This document shows, piece after piece, positions 1 through 8,502 of a stretch of 64,000 bases of DNA. Location of the stretch: positions 1-64,000 of the forward strand of contig CASDPB010000047.1 of assembly GCA_949282305.1 (NCBI GenBank), given 5' to 3'. This stretch comes from an uncultured Lentisphaeria bacterium (lineage in GTDB: Bacteria; Verrucomicrobiota; Lentisphaeria; Victivallales; UBA1829). The notes beneath the pieces are model-generated. The model was given only the letters and a program-made list of their open reading frames with translations. It did not search any database and had not been told where the DNA came from. Numbering within the stretch: the first letter of the stretch is position 1; each line of letters opens with the position of its first letter. Position numbers and translations under genes: made by a program.

Positions 1-167
1 CGGAGAACATAGACTATTGCTTCAAAAATCTGTCTGGATTCCATTGGTTTACGCCCACCGCCTTTTCGGCGCTGATACTCTTTTGTCTTATCCCGTTTCA
101 CTTTCGGGATAAGAGGTTCCACCTTTGACCAGAAACTATCTAAAACTTCCCATGATTTCGTTGCCAT
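1..167 (-). CDS. IS5-type transposase, N-terminal part (runs off window)
   Basis: Fifty-five residues are visible, beginning MATKSWEVLDSFW and continuing with a VEPLIP segment and a GGGRKPMESRQIFEAIVYVL segment. This is the usual N-terminus (DUF4096-like) of IS5/IS427-group DDE transposases. The start ATG at 165-167 has AAAGGA eight bases upstream. The rest of the gene lies left of the window, so completeness and activity cannot be judged. It sits just downstream of the broken ftsK and with it marks this end of the window as a mobile-element landing zone. Confidence 0.8.
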   Translation of the reverse strand, partial: MATKSWEVLDSFWSKVEPLIPKVKRDKTKEYQRRKGGGRKPMESRQIFEAIVYVL

Positions 168-272
168 ACTGCATCCTTTCAAAGTAGTGCAATATAACAT
201 TATATTTCTTTATATTTCAATTTATTATTTAGGAATAAGTTCTTAACAATTATAACATGGATTGTCAAGAAA
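168..272. other. AT-rich spacer between transposase and ftsK remnant
   Basis: About 100 AT-rich bases with no recognisable gene. It presumably contains the end and promoter of the IS element at the window edge. No inverted repeat pair could be matched, because the other end of the element is outside the window. Confidence 0.4.
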
Positions 273-548
273 TCAATCCGTTTTTCCCAGTTCGTCGAAA
301 ACTAATATGTCGCGCTTCTGTCCGCCGAGGAGGGAAGCCGAAACGATTCCGCGCTGTTCCAGTTTGTCGATGATCTCCGCCGCCTTGTTGTCGCCGATTC
401 CCATGCGGTGCTGGAGATAGAAGGTGCTTGCCTTGCTTTCACGAATGATGATGTCAAACGCTTTCTTCAGGTTCTCGTCGTCTCCGGATCACTGGTATTG
501 TCGTCGGCAAACACCTCTTCGGCGAAGGAATTCCTGCCATCGTCGGGT
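273..548 (-). pseudogene. ftsK C-terminal (gamma) domain, out of frame
   Basis: Downstream of the stop at 549 the coding signal of FtsK continues in two other frames. A short acidic linker (beginning KDEPDDGRNSFAEEV) is in one frame. The DNA-reading gamma winged-helix domain follows in another: it starts near ENLKKAFDIIIRESKAS, carries LQHRMGIGDNKAAEIID, and ends LVFDELGKTD at the TGA at 273-275. Two frameshifts therefore separate this domain from the motor domain. It cannot be made as part of the upstream protein without two frame changes. This is decay of an ftsK/spoIIIE-type translocase gene. Confidence 0.8.
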
Positions 549-2636
549 TCATCTTTCTTCCTCTTCAGGTTTTTCAAGCATGACTTTTGTATCGAAATGC
601 TGTTCCACCTGGCTGAAAATAAAATCCGTGATTTTCAAGATTTCAGAGGCGGAAACCCAGGGGATTTGAATACGGTCGATTTTTTCGCCAAGGCTTCTGA
701 AAAGCATGTCGCCCCTACCAAGCAGTTTTTCCGCACCCAGCGCATTCAGAATGAGGCGGCTGTCCATAACAGTCGAAACCTTGAACGCGATCTTGGTCGG
801 CAGGTTTGCCTTGATCATTCCCGTAATAATGTCTTTACGGGGAGTCTGCGTGGCGATGACAAGATGAATTCCGACGGCGTGCCCCTTTTGGGCGATACGG
901 CAAATGGAGGCTTCGACATCGCTCTTGTCTTCCGTCATCATGATGTCCGCGAGCTCGTCGATGATGATTACGAGCAGAGGCAGCTTCGGCGGAATGAGAT
1001 CGCCGTTTTCGTCATAAACCGGTTCGGGATCAGGCGGCCGCGAGTTGAACGCATTCAGGTTTTTCGCCTTGACTTTCGCCAGCATCTGATAACGGTGTTC
1101 CATTTCGTTGACGCCCCAGCGCAGCGCGAGCAAGACCTTTTTCGGGTCGTTCATGACCGGGGTGATCAGGTGCGGCAGGTGACGGTACATTTCCAGATCA
1201 ATGAATTTCTGGTCGACAAGGATCAGTTTCAGGTCGAACGGAGAGAATTTGAAGAGCAGGCTCATGATCAGCGTATTCATACATTCATACCTGCCGCTTC
1301 CCGTCGAGCCCGCGATCAGCAGGTGCGGTGCTTTTGCGAGGTCGGCGATCATGACTTTACCGGAAACATCTTTGCCGAGAATGATCGGGATATCCGCTTG
1401 GGATTCCCTCCATGCTTCAGATTCAAACAGTTCACGGATGAAAACCTTGTTGGAGTTCTTGTTTGGAAGTTCGATGCTGACGCTGTTGCTGCCGGGAACT
1501 GGAGCGGGGATACGGATGCTTTCCGCACTCATTTCCATGGCAATGTTGTTCTGGATGTTGGTGACTTTCTCCACCTTTACGCCGGGCTCAAGCTGAATGT
1601 CGAACCGTGTAATGCGGGGACCGACGACGGTATCGGTGACTCTGCCGTTGATCTCGAAACTGTCGAGCGTTGCCTGAAGAATTTCGGATGCCTGTTTGAG
1701 GTATTCATCATCCTCATTTTTGACGTCTTTGGGTTTATCCAGCAGAGATACCGGTGGCAGATTGTAATTCGCCGGATTTGTGCTTTGCATCGGAGGAGCT
1801 TGGCGTTTCAGGTTCATGATCCGCTGTTCTGAAATGATTTGGAGGATATTTCCGCAACGATCACGCAGCTTCACGATGAACTCCTGATTCCGGTGGATGA
1901 CGTTGGGCAGAAAACGCAAAGCTCCGCGATGTTTTGATACGCAACACTTCGGATGCTTGATGATCTCAAGATAACGCTTGCGGCAGATTTTTCGTTTCGT
2001 CCAGGGGCGTGGACTCCTATCGTTGCATTGCTCATGCAATTTGTCGATGACTGTCTCTGTCAGTTCACGCGCTTCGTTGACCAGGCTCAAATCCATCGGA
2101 TACTTGATGTCTGCCGGCGCACAAGCTGCATCCATCCGAACTGTCCCGGAATTTTCTTTTTCTCTTGAACTTGAAGTCTCTGATGGAACTCCGTCTTCGC
2201 CTGGCGGGGGATCTTCTTCCGGGCAGTTGGATTTTTGCACTAACTCGATTATTTTGTCATTCAACGACATCACAACTTCTCTGGGCAGACGTTTCCGAAA
2301 ATGCGTCAGCAGCGAGACACTGAACGGCGCCTTCGTCTGGAAACTTTTGAAGCCAAGAAAATATTGAAGATACGGATTTTCGGTCACGCGCTCCACTACT
2401 TCACGATCGCTCAGACCAAGAATCTCCTTGATCAGCAAGGCCCCGAGTGCTATACGGACATTCAAGGCAACTTCTCCTTGACCATGGCTTTTGAAATGTC
2501 GGGCATACTCTGACTCCATCTCTTCCCAGGGAACAAGATCGGCCATTTTTATCCAGCGGTTTTCCGGATTCAGACGCCCCGCAAAATACAGACTGAGCTC
2601 CGGCAATTCTTTGTTCTGACACGTTTTTCGATACAT
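549..2636 (-). pseudogene. Chimeric ORF: truncated transposase fused in frame to FtsK motor domain
   Basis: One open frame of 695 codons joins two unrelated genes. Residues 1 to about 265 resemble the N-terminal half of IS1182-type DDE transposases (DUF772), with the first catalytic Asp in VRMDAACAPADIKYP followed by DLSLVNEARE. The later Asp and Glu are missing. From about residue 274 (near 1817) the sequence becomes FtsK: NYNLPPVSLL, then the beta and alpha domains of the translocase. The FtsK membrane domain is absent. Walker A reads GSTGSGRY (1287-1310) instead of the usual G(T/S)TGSGKS, so the key Lys is Arg and the next Ser is Tyr. Walker B (LLVIIIDELADIMM) is intact. The start at 2634-2636 is chosen because GGAAAG lies just upstream. 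Probably a non-functional gene copy made by deletion between an IS and ftsK. Confidence 0.85.
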
Positions 2637-3332
2637 CACTCTTTCCTTTCTGCACGGTTTTTCTCGTTTTTCTGCAATAAGATACTGCATAATCAGTGAT
2701 TTTTCAGCTATAATTTATTTAAAATCAATAGATTTTATTACATTAAGCAGCCCTAGATAAGAGTTCTGAAAAACTGTCCGAAATGTCCGGAGAGAAATAA
2801 CGTTTCTATCTGCTCTTATAAGGACTTGAAAATATGTGTCCGAAATGTCCGTGCTTAACCGTTTATGAAAAGAAGAGAGGGGACAGCTGCGATTTTTGTG
2901 CATGCAAACTTATGCACACTCACACGCGCAGGCTCACGCAGTAAGAAATCAAAAAATATCCGTCCCACACGCTCATTGCTCTGCTATTTACCTGCTCTAA
3001 TCCGTCCCACTATCGTCCCGGATAAGACAAATGGAACCATGGCTGATATCCGCAACAGTCAGCGCCTTTACTTTACTGTGCAGCCGGGCTGTCTTCCGAG
3101 GTCTCCATTTCCTGCCAAATCACAGGGATAGAGACATGCGATTAGACCATCCATGAAGAAAAAACTTGAAAAAAAATGCAAGTTGGAGCTAGATTCAAAA
3201 AGTGCGGGACGCATGTTGACGTTCTACACTCAAAAAACCACGAAAAAAGAGAAAAAGAAGACTAAAGAAGACAAATTAATATAACTTTATAAAAGTAAGT
3301 TCAAATGAAAGGATTTATGTCAGAAAAAGAGA
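2637..3332. other. Gene-free AT-rich region beside tRNA-Gln
   Basis: Roughly 700 bases with no convincing gene on either strand. It holds the direct repeat at 2775-2851 and several A-rich runs (3150-3300). Lying between a truncated transposase and the 3' side of a tRNA gene, it is a plausible scar of an integrated element, but no integrase or duplicated tRNA end was found. Confidence 0.5.
2775..2851. repeat. Two copies of TGTCCGAAATGTCCG, 62 bp apart
   Basis: TGTCCGAAATGTCCG occurs at 2775-2789 and again at 2837-2851. The flanks are also similar: a TAAG tract and a TTGAAAA-like tract precede each copy, so the repeat unit is about 35 bp and imperfect. Each copy is itself a tandem of TGTCCG. 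It lies upstream of the truncated transposase and could be part of an IS end or a regulatory site. Confidence 0.7.
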
Positions 3333-3406
3333 TGGCAACCCCGTCTGGATTCGAACCAGAACTGAGTGGACCAAAACCACTTGTGCTACCGTTACACAAC
3401 GGGGTT
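3333..3406 (-). tRNA. tRNA-Gln (anticodon UUG)
   Basis: A complete cloverleaf of 74 nt folds on the minus strand. The acceptor stem AACCCCG pairs with CGGGGTT, followed by discriminator G and an encoded CCA. The D-stem GTGT/GCAC encloses AACGGTA. The anticodon stem AGTGG/CCACT encloses loop TTTTGGT, giving anticodon TTG. The T-arm is TCTGG-TTCGAAT-CCAGA. This reads CAA codons. It is the only RNA gene recognised with confidence in the window. Confidence 0.95.
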
Positions 3407-3466
3407 GCGGAAAATCTCGCTTACTATAAGCCACATTTATCCATTTTCCAGCACAAAACGGAAAAT

Positions 3467-4144
3467 TTATTCTGTTTTTGCATCCGACTTCATGATAAAC
3501 TTATGCACCATGAGATAGGCAGCAACGACCACGACAAGGAAAAGAATGATCCAGATATAGTGCTCCGTAATCATGTCCTTGCCTTTATGAACCATGTCAA
3601 GATAACTCATGTCGCCGGCAAGATGCGCCAAATACCAGCCGATTCCGGCAAGAATTGCAGTCCAGATTCCGGCTCCAAGCCCGGTAAACAGTGTAAAGCG
3701 TCCCAGAGGCATACGGGCAAGACCGGCAGGAATTGAAATCAACTGGCGGATTGCAGGCAGAAGACGGCAGACAAATGTCGCAATGTCTCCATATTTGCGG
3801 AAAATCTCCTCCGCACGGTCCAGATGCTCTTCCGAGAGAAAGAAATATTTACCGTATTTATGAAGGAACGGGCGCCCCAGCCAGATGGAAAGATAGTAGT
3901 TTACATAAGCACCGGCAAGAGAACCGAGAAGTCCGAAGAAAACGGCAAGGACAAGATCAAGCCACGGAATCCCGGTGGTCAATGCACCGCGGTATGCCAG
4001 AAAACCGGCGGGAATCATTACAACCTCGCTGGGAAACGGGATAAAGGAACTTTCCACTGTCATAAAAACAAATATGAGAATAAATCCCCAAACAACTGCA
4101 TGAGACGCGGCAAACTCAATGTGACCGGCAATAATATCTGTCAT
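3467..4144 (-). CDS. DedA family membrane protein
   Basis: A 225-residue integral membrane protein of the DedA/SNARE-associated (VTT) family. The family signature is clear: an early ESSFIPFPSEVVMIPAG segment, a GSLAGAYVNYYLSIWLGRP segment, then FVCRLLPAIRQLISIPAGLARM containing the conserved Arg residues, and a C-terminal hydrophobic anchor. DedA proteins are inner-membrane proteins linked to undecaprenyl-phosphate or phospholipid translocation and membrane homeostasis; the substrate here is not known. The start is supported by AAGGATTAAG before ATG. It is divergent from lgt. Confidence 0.9.
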   Translation of the reverse strand: MTDIIAGHIEFAASHAVVWGFILIFVFMTVESSFIPFPSEVVMIPAGFLAYRGALTTGIPWLDLVLAVFFGLLGSLAGAYVNYYLSIWLGRPFLHKYGKYFFLSEEHLDRAEEIFRKYGDIATFVCRLLPAIRQLISIPAGLARMPLGRFTLFTGLGAGIWTAILAGIGWYLAHLAGDMSYLDMVHKGKDMITEHYIWIILFLVVVVAAYLMVHKFIMKSDAKTE

Positions 4145-4282
4145 CTTAATCCTTTTTTTAACTGTTTTTTAATCATTTCACGTTATGAAAAAATCGAAAG
4201 TGGTGTTACATTACTTCCAGTTTTTTCTTTTTCCAGTTACGGAGCGAAATTTAACATAAAATTAACACAGCGGAATCACAAC

Positions 4283-5119
4283 ATGCACAGCATCGCATTT
4301 CACATCGGCAGCCTGAGTATTCACTGGTACGGCATTTTCATCGCGCTGGGTTTTCTCGCCGCACTGATCGTCCTGCAGTATAAACGAAAATATGCGAACA
4401 TGACGCCTGACCAGATCTTCGACATTGGAATCATCGCCGTCGTCGGCGGCGTTATCGGGGCGCGCATTTTCTATGTAGTTGAGTTCCGGCATCAGTTTTC
4501 CGGGAATCCGCTCAAAATCTTCCGGATCGACCAGGGCGGACTCGTCTTCTACGGGGGATTTCTGCTGGTTCTTGTGATTCTCTGGCTTTACTCCCGATGG
4601 AAAAAGCTCTCCATCGCGCGTATTTTTGACATCTACGGACCGGCAATGGCACTCGGTCATGCTTTCGGCCGCATCGGCTGTTTCATGCAGGGATGCTGTT
4701 TCGGGCGCCCCGCCCAACACGGCGGCATCGCATTTCCGGCGGGTTCCGCTCCTGCGCTCAGATATCCCGACTTCGCCACCACCAAAATCGCGGAAAACGG
4801 ACAGACTTTCATCAGTTCGCTGCCTCTGTATCCGGTGCAGCTTTACGAATCCGCCGCCAATCTCCTGCTCTGCATCGCCCTGCTTCTGCTGTTCAGAAAA
4901 GTGAAAAAGGTCGGGCAGATCGCCGCTTCCTACTTCATCGGATACGGTCTGATCCGTTTTTCGCTTGAATTTCTCCGGGGGGATCACACGGACTCAATTC
5001 TGGGAATGACGCCGGCGCAGTTCATCGGGATCTTCATCATGCTCCCCTGCGGCATTTTCTTCTATCTCTATTTCGGAAAATACGGGGAAGACGCCTATGC
5101 AGCCGGAAAACCGGAATGA
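4283..5119 (+). CDS. lgt: Prolipoprotein diacylglyceryl transferase
   Basis: A 278-residue multi-spanning membrane enzyme. Lgt moves diacylglyceryl from phosphatidylglycerol to the lipobox Cys of prolipoproteins, the first step in lipoprotein maturation. Visible marks are the N-terminal IHWYGIFIALGFL helix, VVGGVIGARIFYVVEF, QGGLVFYGGFL and the Lgt signature HAFGRIGCFMQGCCFGRP (about residues 126-143). The ATG at 4283 is chosen because it matches the family start; the ribosome-binding site is weak. It probably serves the several lipoproteins encoded here (for example 50788-51663). The downstream pseudouridine synthase overlaps its end by 23 bases, suggesting cotranscription. Confidence 0.93.
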   Translation: MHSIAFHIGSLSIHWYGIFIALGFLAALIVLQYKRKYANMTPDQIFDIGIIAVVGGVIGARIFYVVEFRHQFSGNPLKIFRIDQGGLVFYGGFLLVLVILWLYSRWKKLSIARIFDIYGPAMALGHAFGRIGCFMQGCCFGRPAQHGGIAFPAGSAPALRYPDFATTKIAENGQTFISSLPLYPVQLYESAANLLLCIALLLLFRKVKKVGQIAASYFIGYGLIRFSLEFLRGDHTDSILGMTPAQFIGIFIMLPCGIFFYLYFGKYGEDAYAAGKPE

Positions 5120-6053
5120 CGGCATGATCCTGAACCTGACGGTGCCGGAGCAGTTTGCGGGCATGCGCCTGGATCAGTGTCTTGCAAAACTGCATCCGGA
5201 ATCATCGAGAAGCCGTCTTCAGTCTCTGATCAGAAAAGGAAGCGTCACACTCAATGGAACCGTCTGCGATTCTCCGAAGTATTCCGTTGCGGCAGACGAT
5301 CATATCGTGCTGGTCCTGCCCGCGGAACCGGAAGCGCTTCCGGCAAAGGCGGAACAGATCGACCTTGACATCATGTATGAAGACGACTTCATGTTCGTCA
5401 TCAACAAACCCGCAGGCATGGTAGTCCATCCCGCCGCCGGCAACTGGAGCGGAACCCTTGTCAACGCGCTTCTCGGACGCGATCCCGATATGGCGGAGGA
5501 TTTTGAAAACGCCGACCCCGCCCGTCCCGGAATCGTGCACCGGCTGGACAAGGACACGTCCGGATGTCTCGTCGTGGCAAAAACCCCCGATGCGCTATTC
5601 AGACTTTCGGAAGCATTTTCCACGCGCCAGGTTTCCAAAACCTATGCGGCAATCCTTTACGGGCACTTCGCCGCACAGACAGGCGAGCTCCACAATCTGA
5701 TCGGGCGTCACCCGGCAGACCGCAAGAAAATGGCGGTCGTCAAAAGCGGCGGACGCGAAGCCGTCACACGTTTCCGTATCACAAAAACCGGAACTGTCAA
5801 CGGAATCAAAGCCTCTTTCGCGGAGATCCGCATTTTCACCGGAAGAACTCATCAGATTCGTGTGCACATGGCATCGCTCGGGCACCCCGTCGCAGGGGAT
5901 GCAGTCTACGGCGGGGCAAGAAAACTTCCCGCGCCGCGCCAGATGCTCCATGCCTGGAAGCTGAGCATTCCCCATCCGAAGACGGGTGAAATGATCTCCT
6001 TTGAAGCCCCCTTCCCCGAAGATTTCGCGGAAATGCTCAAAAAGCTGGACTGA
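5097..6053 (+). CDS. RluD-type 23S rRNA pseudouridine synthase
   Basis: 318 residues. An S4 RNA-binding domain (about 22-75) is followed by the RluA-family catalytic domain with the hallmark HRLDKDTSGCLVVAKT, in which Asp151 is the catalytic residue. LVNALLG, GRTHQIRVHMASLGHPVAGD and the closing LHAWKL segment also fit. RluD converts three uridines of helix 69 of 23S rRNA; RluC or a paralogue cannot be excluded. The listed start overlaps lgt; an ATG at 5124 would remove the overlap and is a reasonable alternative. Confidence 0.9.
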   Translation: MQPENRNDGMILNLTVPEQFAGMRLDQCLAKLHPESSRSRLQSLIRKGSVTLNGTVCDSPKYSVAADDHIVLVLPAEPEALPAKAEQIDLDIMYEDDFMFVINKPAGMVVHPAAGNWSGTLVNALLGRDPDMAEDFENADPARPGIVHRLDKDTSGCLVVAKTPDALFRLSEAFSTRQVSKTYAAILYGHFAAQTGELHNLIGRHPADRKKMAVVKSGGREAVTRFRITKTGTVNGIKASFAEIRIFTGRTHQIRVHMASLGHPVAGDAVYGGARKLPAPRQMLHAWKLSIPHPKTGEMISFEAPFPEDFAEMLKKLD

Positions 6054-6087
6054 ACCGCAGCGGCTCCGGTAGCGAAAAAGTTCCATA

Positions 6088-6381
6088 CTACAGTTCGGCA
6101 GGATCAATCACGGCAATTTTGCCGCTGGCATACCACAGTACGTCATCCAGACCAAGAAGCGATTTCCAGAAACTGGATTTCTGTCCGTATTTAAAATCAA
6201 TCACGGCGTTCCCTCCCGCCGCGGCAACAGCCTTGACCATAAGCTGCTTGACATGATCCAGATTCTTCAACTGGCTCTGCCCGAAAAACTCGTTGATTTC
6301 GGTATTGATCTCTCTGATAACCTGAGCGGACGGCGGCACACCTTCCACAAAATATACACCATTATAATTTGATGAATACAT
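6088..6381 (-). CDS. Small conserved-looking protein, unknown function
   Basis: 97 residues, not recognised. It has no signal peptide or membrane segment. A central LKNLDHVKQLMVKAVAAAGGNAVIDFKYGQ stretch looks like a small alpha/beta fold, and the GNAVIDFKYG pattern recalls YbjQ-like small proteins, without enough similarity to assign one. It begins on the base after the stop of the zinc-ribbon/DUF4177 protein, so the two are almost certainly one transcript and may work together. Confidence 0.7.
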   Translation of the reverse strand: MYSSNYNGVYFVEGVPPSAQVIREINTEINEFFGQSQLKNLDHVKQLMVKAVAAAGGNAVIDFKYGQKSSFWKSLLGLDDVLWYASGKIAVIDPAEL

Positions 6382-6750
6382 TTATTTGTCCCTCTCCAGT
6401 ATAACCACCATTTCCTCTCTGTTTCCCCCAAGAAACCCGGTAAAAGTCGCCGTGGAAGCGGCAGCAACCCGCCATCCCTGCTCTGCATAGGCGTTGAGTG
6501 CCTTCTCAAGCATATCGGGATCGAACTTTCCAGTGAACCATTTGTCTTTCTGTGTCAGAACCTTGTAATCCTTCATCGGGCTTTCCTCCTTTGGATGGGA
6601 TGTTTTCTGAACTGCCGGCAGTGATGTTTCATCTTTCCGAATGATGATTTCCTGCCGGCAGGATGGACATACAGCTCTTTGTCCGATCCATGTTTCCTCC
6701 GCCTCCATTGCCGACCGGCAATGTGGACACGCAAACCTGAAAGATGCCAT
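6382..6750 (-). CDS. Zinc-ribbon plus DUF4177 protein
   Basis: 122 residues from the ATG at 6748-6750, which has AGGAG six bases upstream; longer in-frame starts lack this. The first 30 residues form a zinc ribbon with CPHC and CPSC pairs. After a polar linker, the C-terminal half (YKVLTQKDKWFTGKFD ... LNAYAEQGWRV ... EEMVVILERDK) is a DUF4177 domain, found as small stand-alone proteins of unknown function. The fusion suggests a cytoplasmic zinc-binding protein. The next gene starts directly at its stop. Confidence 0.8.
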   Translation of the reverse strand: MASFRFACPHCRSAMEAEETWIGQRAVCPSCRQEIIIRKDETSLPAVQKTSHPKEESPMKDYKVLTQKDKWFTGKFDPDMLEKALNAYAEQGWRVAAASTATFTGFLGGNREEMVVILERDK

Positions 6751-6948
6751 TTCTTTCTCCTGGATCATGGGTTCTATTTTTATGCTCATCATGAAAAACA
6801 AAAGATCTGCATCTGTATAATATCCTGAATAACGGAATAAAATCAATTTCCTCCCAGATAAATTTTACATTTTTTTTGATATTGCAGCGCATTTTCCCCG
6901 ATCTGTGCTACATTGATCAACGGCAATGAAAGAAAAAACGGAATGGAC

Positions 6949-6981
6949 GGGACCCGAACAAAAGTCCCCGGTCCCTGTTTT
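6949..6981 (+). terminator. Terminator-like hairpin in the leader of the HIT gene
   Basis: GGGACC at 6949-6954 pairs with GGTCCC at 6970-6975, followed by TGTTTT. It lies 17 bases before the start of the HIT gene, so it could be a weak attenuator or a terminator for an unseen upstream transcript. The stem is only 6 bp. Confidence 0.35.
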
Positions 6982-6997
6982 CAAGGAGTTTTGAAAT

Positions 6998-7492
6998 ATG
7001 AAAGAAGAATCGCGTCCGCTGTGGGCGCCGTGGAGAATCAGTTTCATCCGTTCCCCAAAGGGACAGGGCTGTTTCCTGTGCAACCACAGAGAAGCACGGG
7101 ACGACTCCCCGGAGGAGGAACTGATCGTGGCACGCTATCAACATTGTTTCGTCATCCTCAACCGGTATCCCTACAATTCGGGACACCTGCTGATCACGCC
7201 TTACCGCCATACCGGCGACATCGCCGAACTGGAAACGGAAGAGGCGCATGAAATCATGGACGTCTGCATCAAGGCCAAAAAAGTCTTGCAGAAGGTCATG
7301 TGTCCGCAAGCCTACAATGTCGGGTTCAATCTCGGGGCGGCGGCAGGAGCGGGCGTGGCGGAGCATCTGCACCTGCATATCGTCCCTCGCTGGAACGGAG
7401 ACAACAACTTCATGCCGGTGATCGGAGACATCCGGGTCGTTCCGGAAGCCCTTCACGACACCGCCGAACTTTTGAGAAAGGAGTGGAAGTAA
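6998..7492 (+). CDS. HIT family nucleotide hydrolase/transferase
   Basis: 164 residues. The histidine-triad signature HLHLHIVPRW is near residue 125, and GFNLGAAAGAGVAEH precedes it as in the Fhit/Ap4A-phosphorylase-like branch of HIT proteins. These act on dinucleoside polyphosphates or nucleotide adducts. A CFLC pair near the N-terminus may bind zinc with downstream residues. RBS AAGGAG is well placed before the ATG. Its stop codon overlaps the next start (TAATG), so translation of the hydrolase is probably coupled. Confidence 0.9.
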   Translation: MKEESRPLWAPWRISFIRSPKGQGCFLCNHREARDDSPEEELIVARYQHCFVILNRYPYNSGHLLITPYRHTGDIAELETEEAHEIMDVCIKAKKVLQKVMCPQAYNVGFNLGAAAGAGVAEHLHLHIVPRWNGDNNFMPVIGDIRVVPEALHDTAELLRKEWK

Positions 7493-8289
7493 TGGGAGCA
7501 CCGTTTACAATTCTTCTGTGGAAGGATTCCGCAAAAAACAAGGCGCCCGCACCGGAACTCTGCGGCTATCTCCTGCCGGAGAAAGCGGAACGCCCGGCAG
7601 TCCTCGTAATTCCCGGGGGCGGATACGGCGGAGTCTGCGAAGCCACGGAGGGCGAACCGATCGCACGCAAGTTCAACGAACTCGGATTTCATGCCTTCGT
7701 CCTGCATTACCGTGTGGCGCCGCACCGTTTCCCGGAACCGCAGGAGGATGTGTTCCGCGCCATCCGGCTGATCCGCGCCAATGCGGAAAGATGGAATGTG
7801 ATCCCGAATCAGCTTGCGGTCTGCGGTTTTTCCGCAGGAGGACATCTTGCCGCCTCCGCGGGAACGCTGTTTGATGAGGTCAACGCGGATGCGGGGGATG
7901 AGGCGGACTGCCGGGAAATGCGCCCGAACGCCCTGATACTCTGTTATCCGGTCATTTCCTTCACGGATTTTCCGCATCTGGGATCGGGTCAGAATCTGCT
8001 GGGAGAACGCTTCGAGGAATGCCGGGAACGGTATTCTCTTGAAAAACGGGTCACGGAAAAAACGCCGCCGGCTTTTGTCTGGCATACCGCGGAGGATCAG
8101 ACTGTCCCGTGGCAGAACAGTGTTCTGATGGCTGAAGCATTGTATGCGAAAAAAATTCCGTGCAGTCTTCATATCTTCCCTCACGGCCCGCACGGAATGC
8201 TGCTGGGAATCGGAACGCAGGACGTCGTCATGTGGCCGGAAATGGCAAAACGCTTTCTGATCCGCACCTGCGGATTCAGCGTGCCGTAA
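7492..8289 (+). CDS. Alpha/beta hydrolase, acetyl-esterase-like
   Basis: 265 residues. The fold is shown by an oxyanion-hole segment VIPGGGYGG, the nucleophile elbow GFSAGGH (Ser about residue 110), a late acidic segment HTAEDQTVPW and a final His in FPHGPHGM. This matches the esterase/lipase group that includes bacterial sugar acetylesterases (BD-FAE, YesT/Axe-like). It lacks a signal peptide, so it is cytoplasmic and likely removes acetyl groups from imported sugars; that substrate is inferred. The start overlaps the HIT gene stop. Confidence 0.85.
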   Translation: MGAPFTILLWKDSAKNKAPAPELCGYLLPEKAERPAVLVIPGGGYGGVCEATEGEPIARKFNELGFHAFVLHYRVAPHRFPEPQEDVFRAIRLIRANAERWNVIPNQLAVCGFSAGGHLAASAGTLFDEVNADAGDEADCREMRPNALILCYPVISFTDFPHLGSGQNLLGERFEECRERYSLEKRVTEKTPPAFVWHTAEDQTVPWQNSVLMAEALYAKKIPCSLHIFPHGPHGMLLGIGTQDVVMWPEMAKRFLIRTCGFSVP

Positions 8290-8314
8290 AATCAGGACAC
8301 TTCCCCAAAAACCT

Positions 8315-8361
8315 ATACGCAGGAAACGGACAGAAGAATTCGTTTCCTGCGTATTCTTTTT
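8315..8361 (+). terminator. Rho-independent terminator
   Basis: A perfect 14-bp inverted repeat (ATACGCAGGAAACG at 8315-8328 and its complement at 8341-8354) is followed by TCTTTTT. It ends the HIT-hydrolase transcript. Confidence 0.85.
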
Positions 8362-8502
8362 AGGATTCCCGGGCTGAATTTCAAGGTTATATTACAATAT
8401 TCGTATAATTTTACATAAAAAACATCATTATTGCATTTGTTTTTGATACGGATATGGAATATAATACATTACTTTGACAAAAATTCATGCAGGAGGTGAA
8501 AA

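Noticed and set aside
408-1832. Long plus-strand open frame opposite the ftsK-like region
   Set aside because: It is antisense to clear FtsK coding sequence, has no family motifs and no good ribosome-binding site.
3035-3406. Attachment site at tRNA-Gln
   Set aside because: No second copy of the tRNA 3' end and no integrase gene in the window, although the surroundings look like a scar.
8463-8500. TTGACA at about 8474 as the promoter of the DegT gene
   Set aside because: It lies too close to the Shine-Dalgarno and start codon for a -10 box and an untranslated leader.
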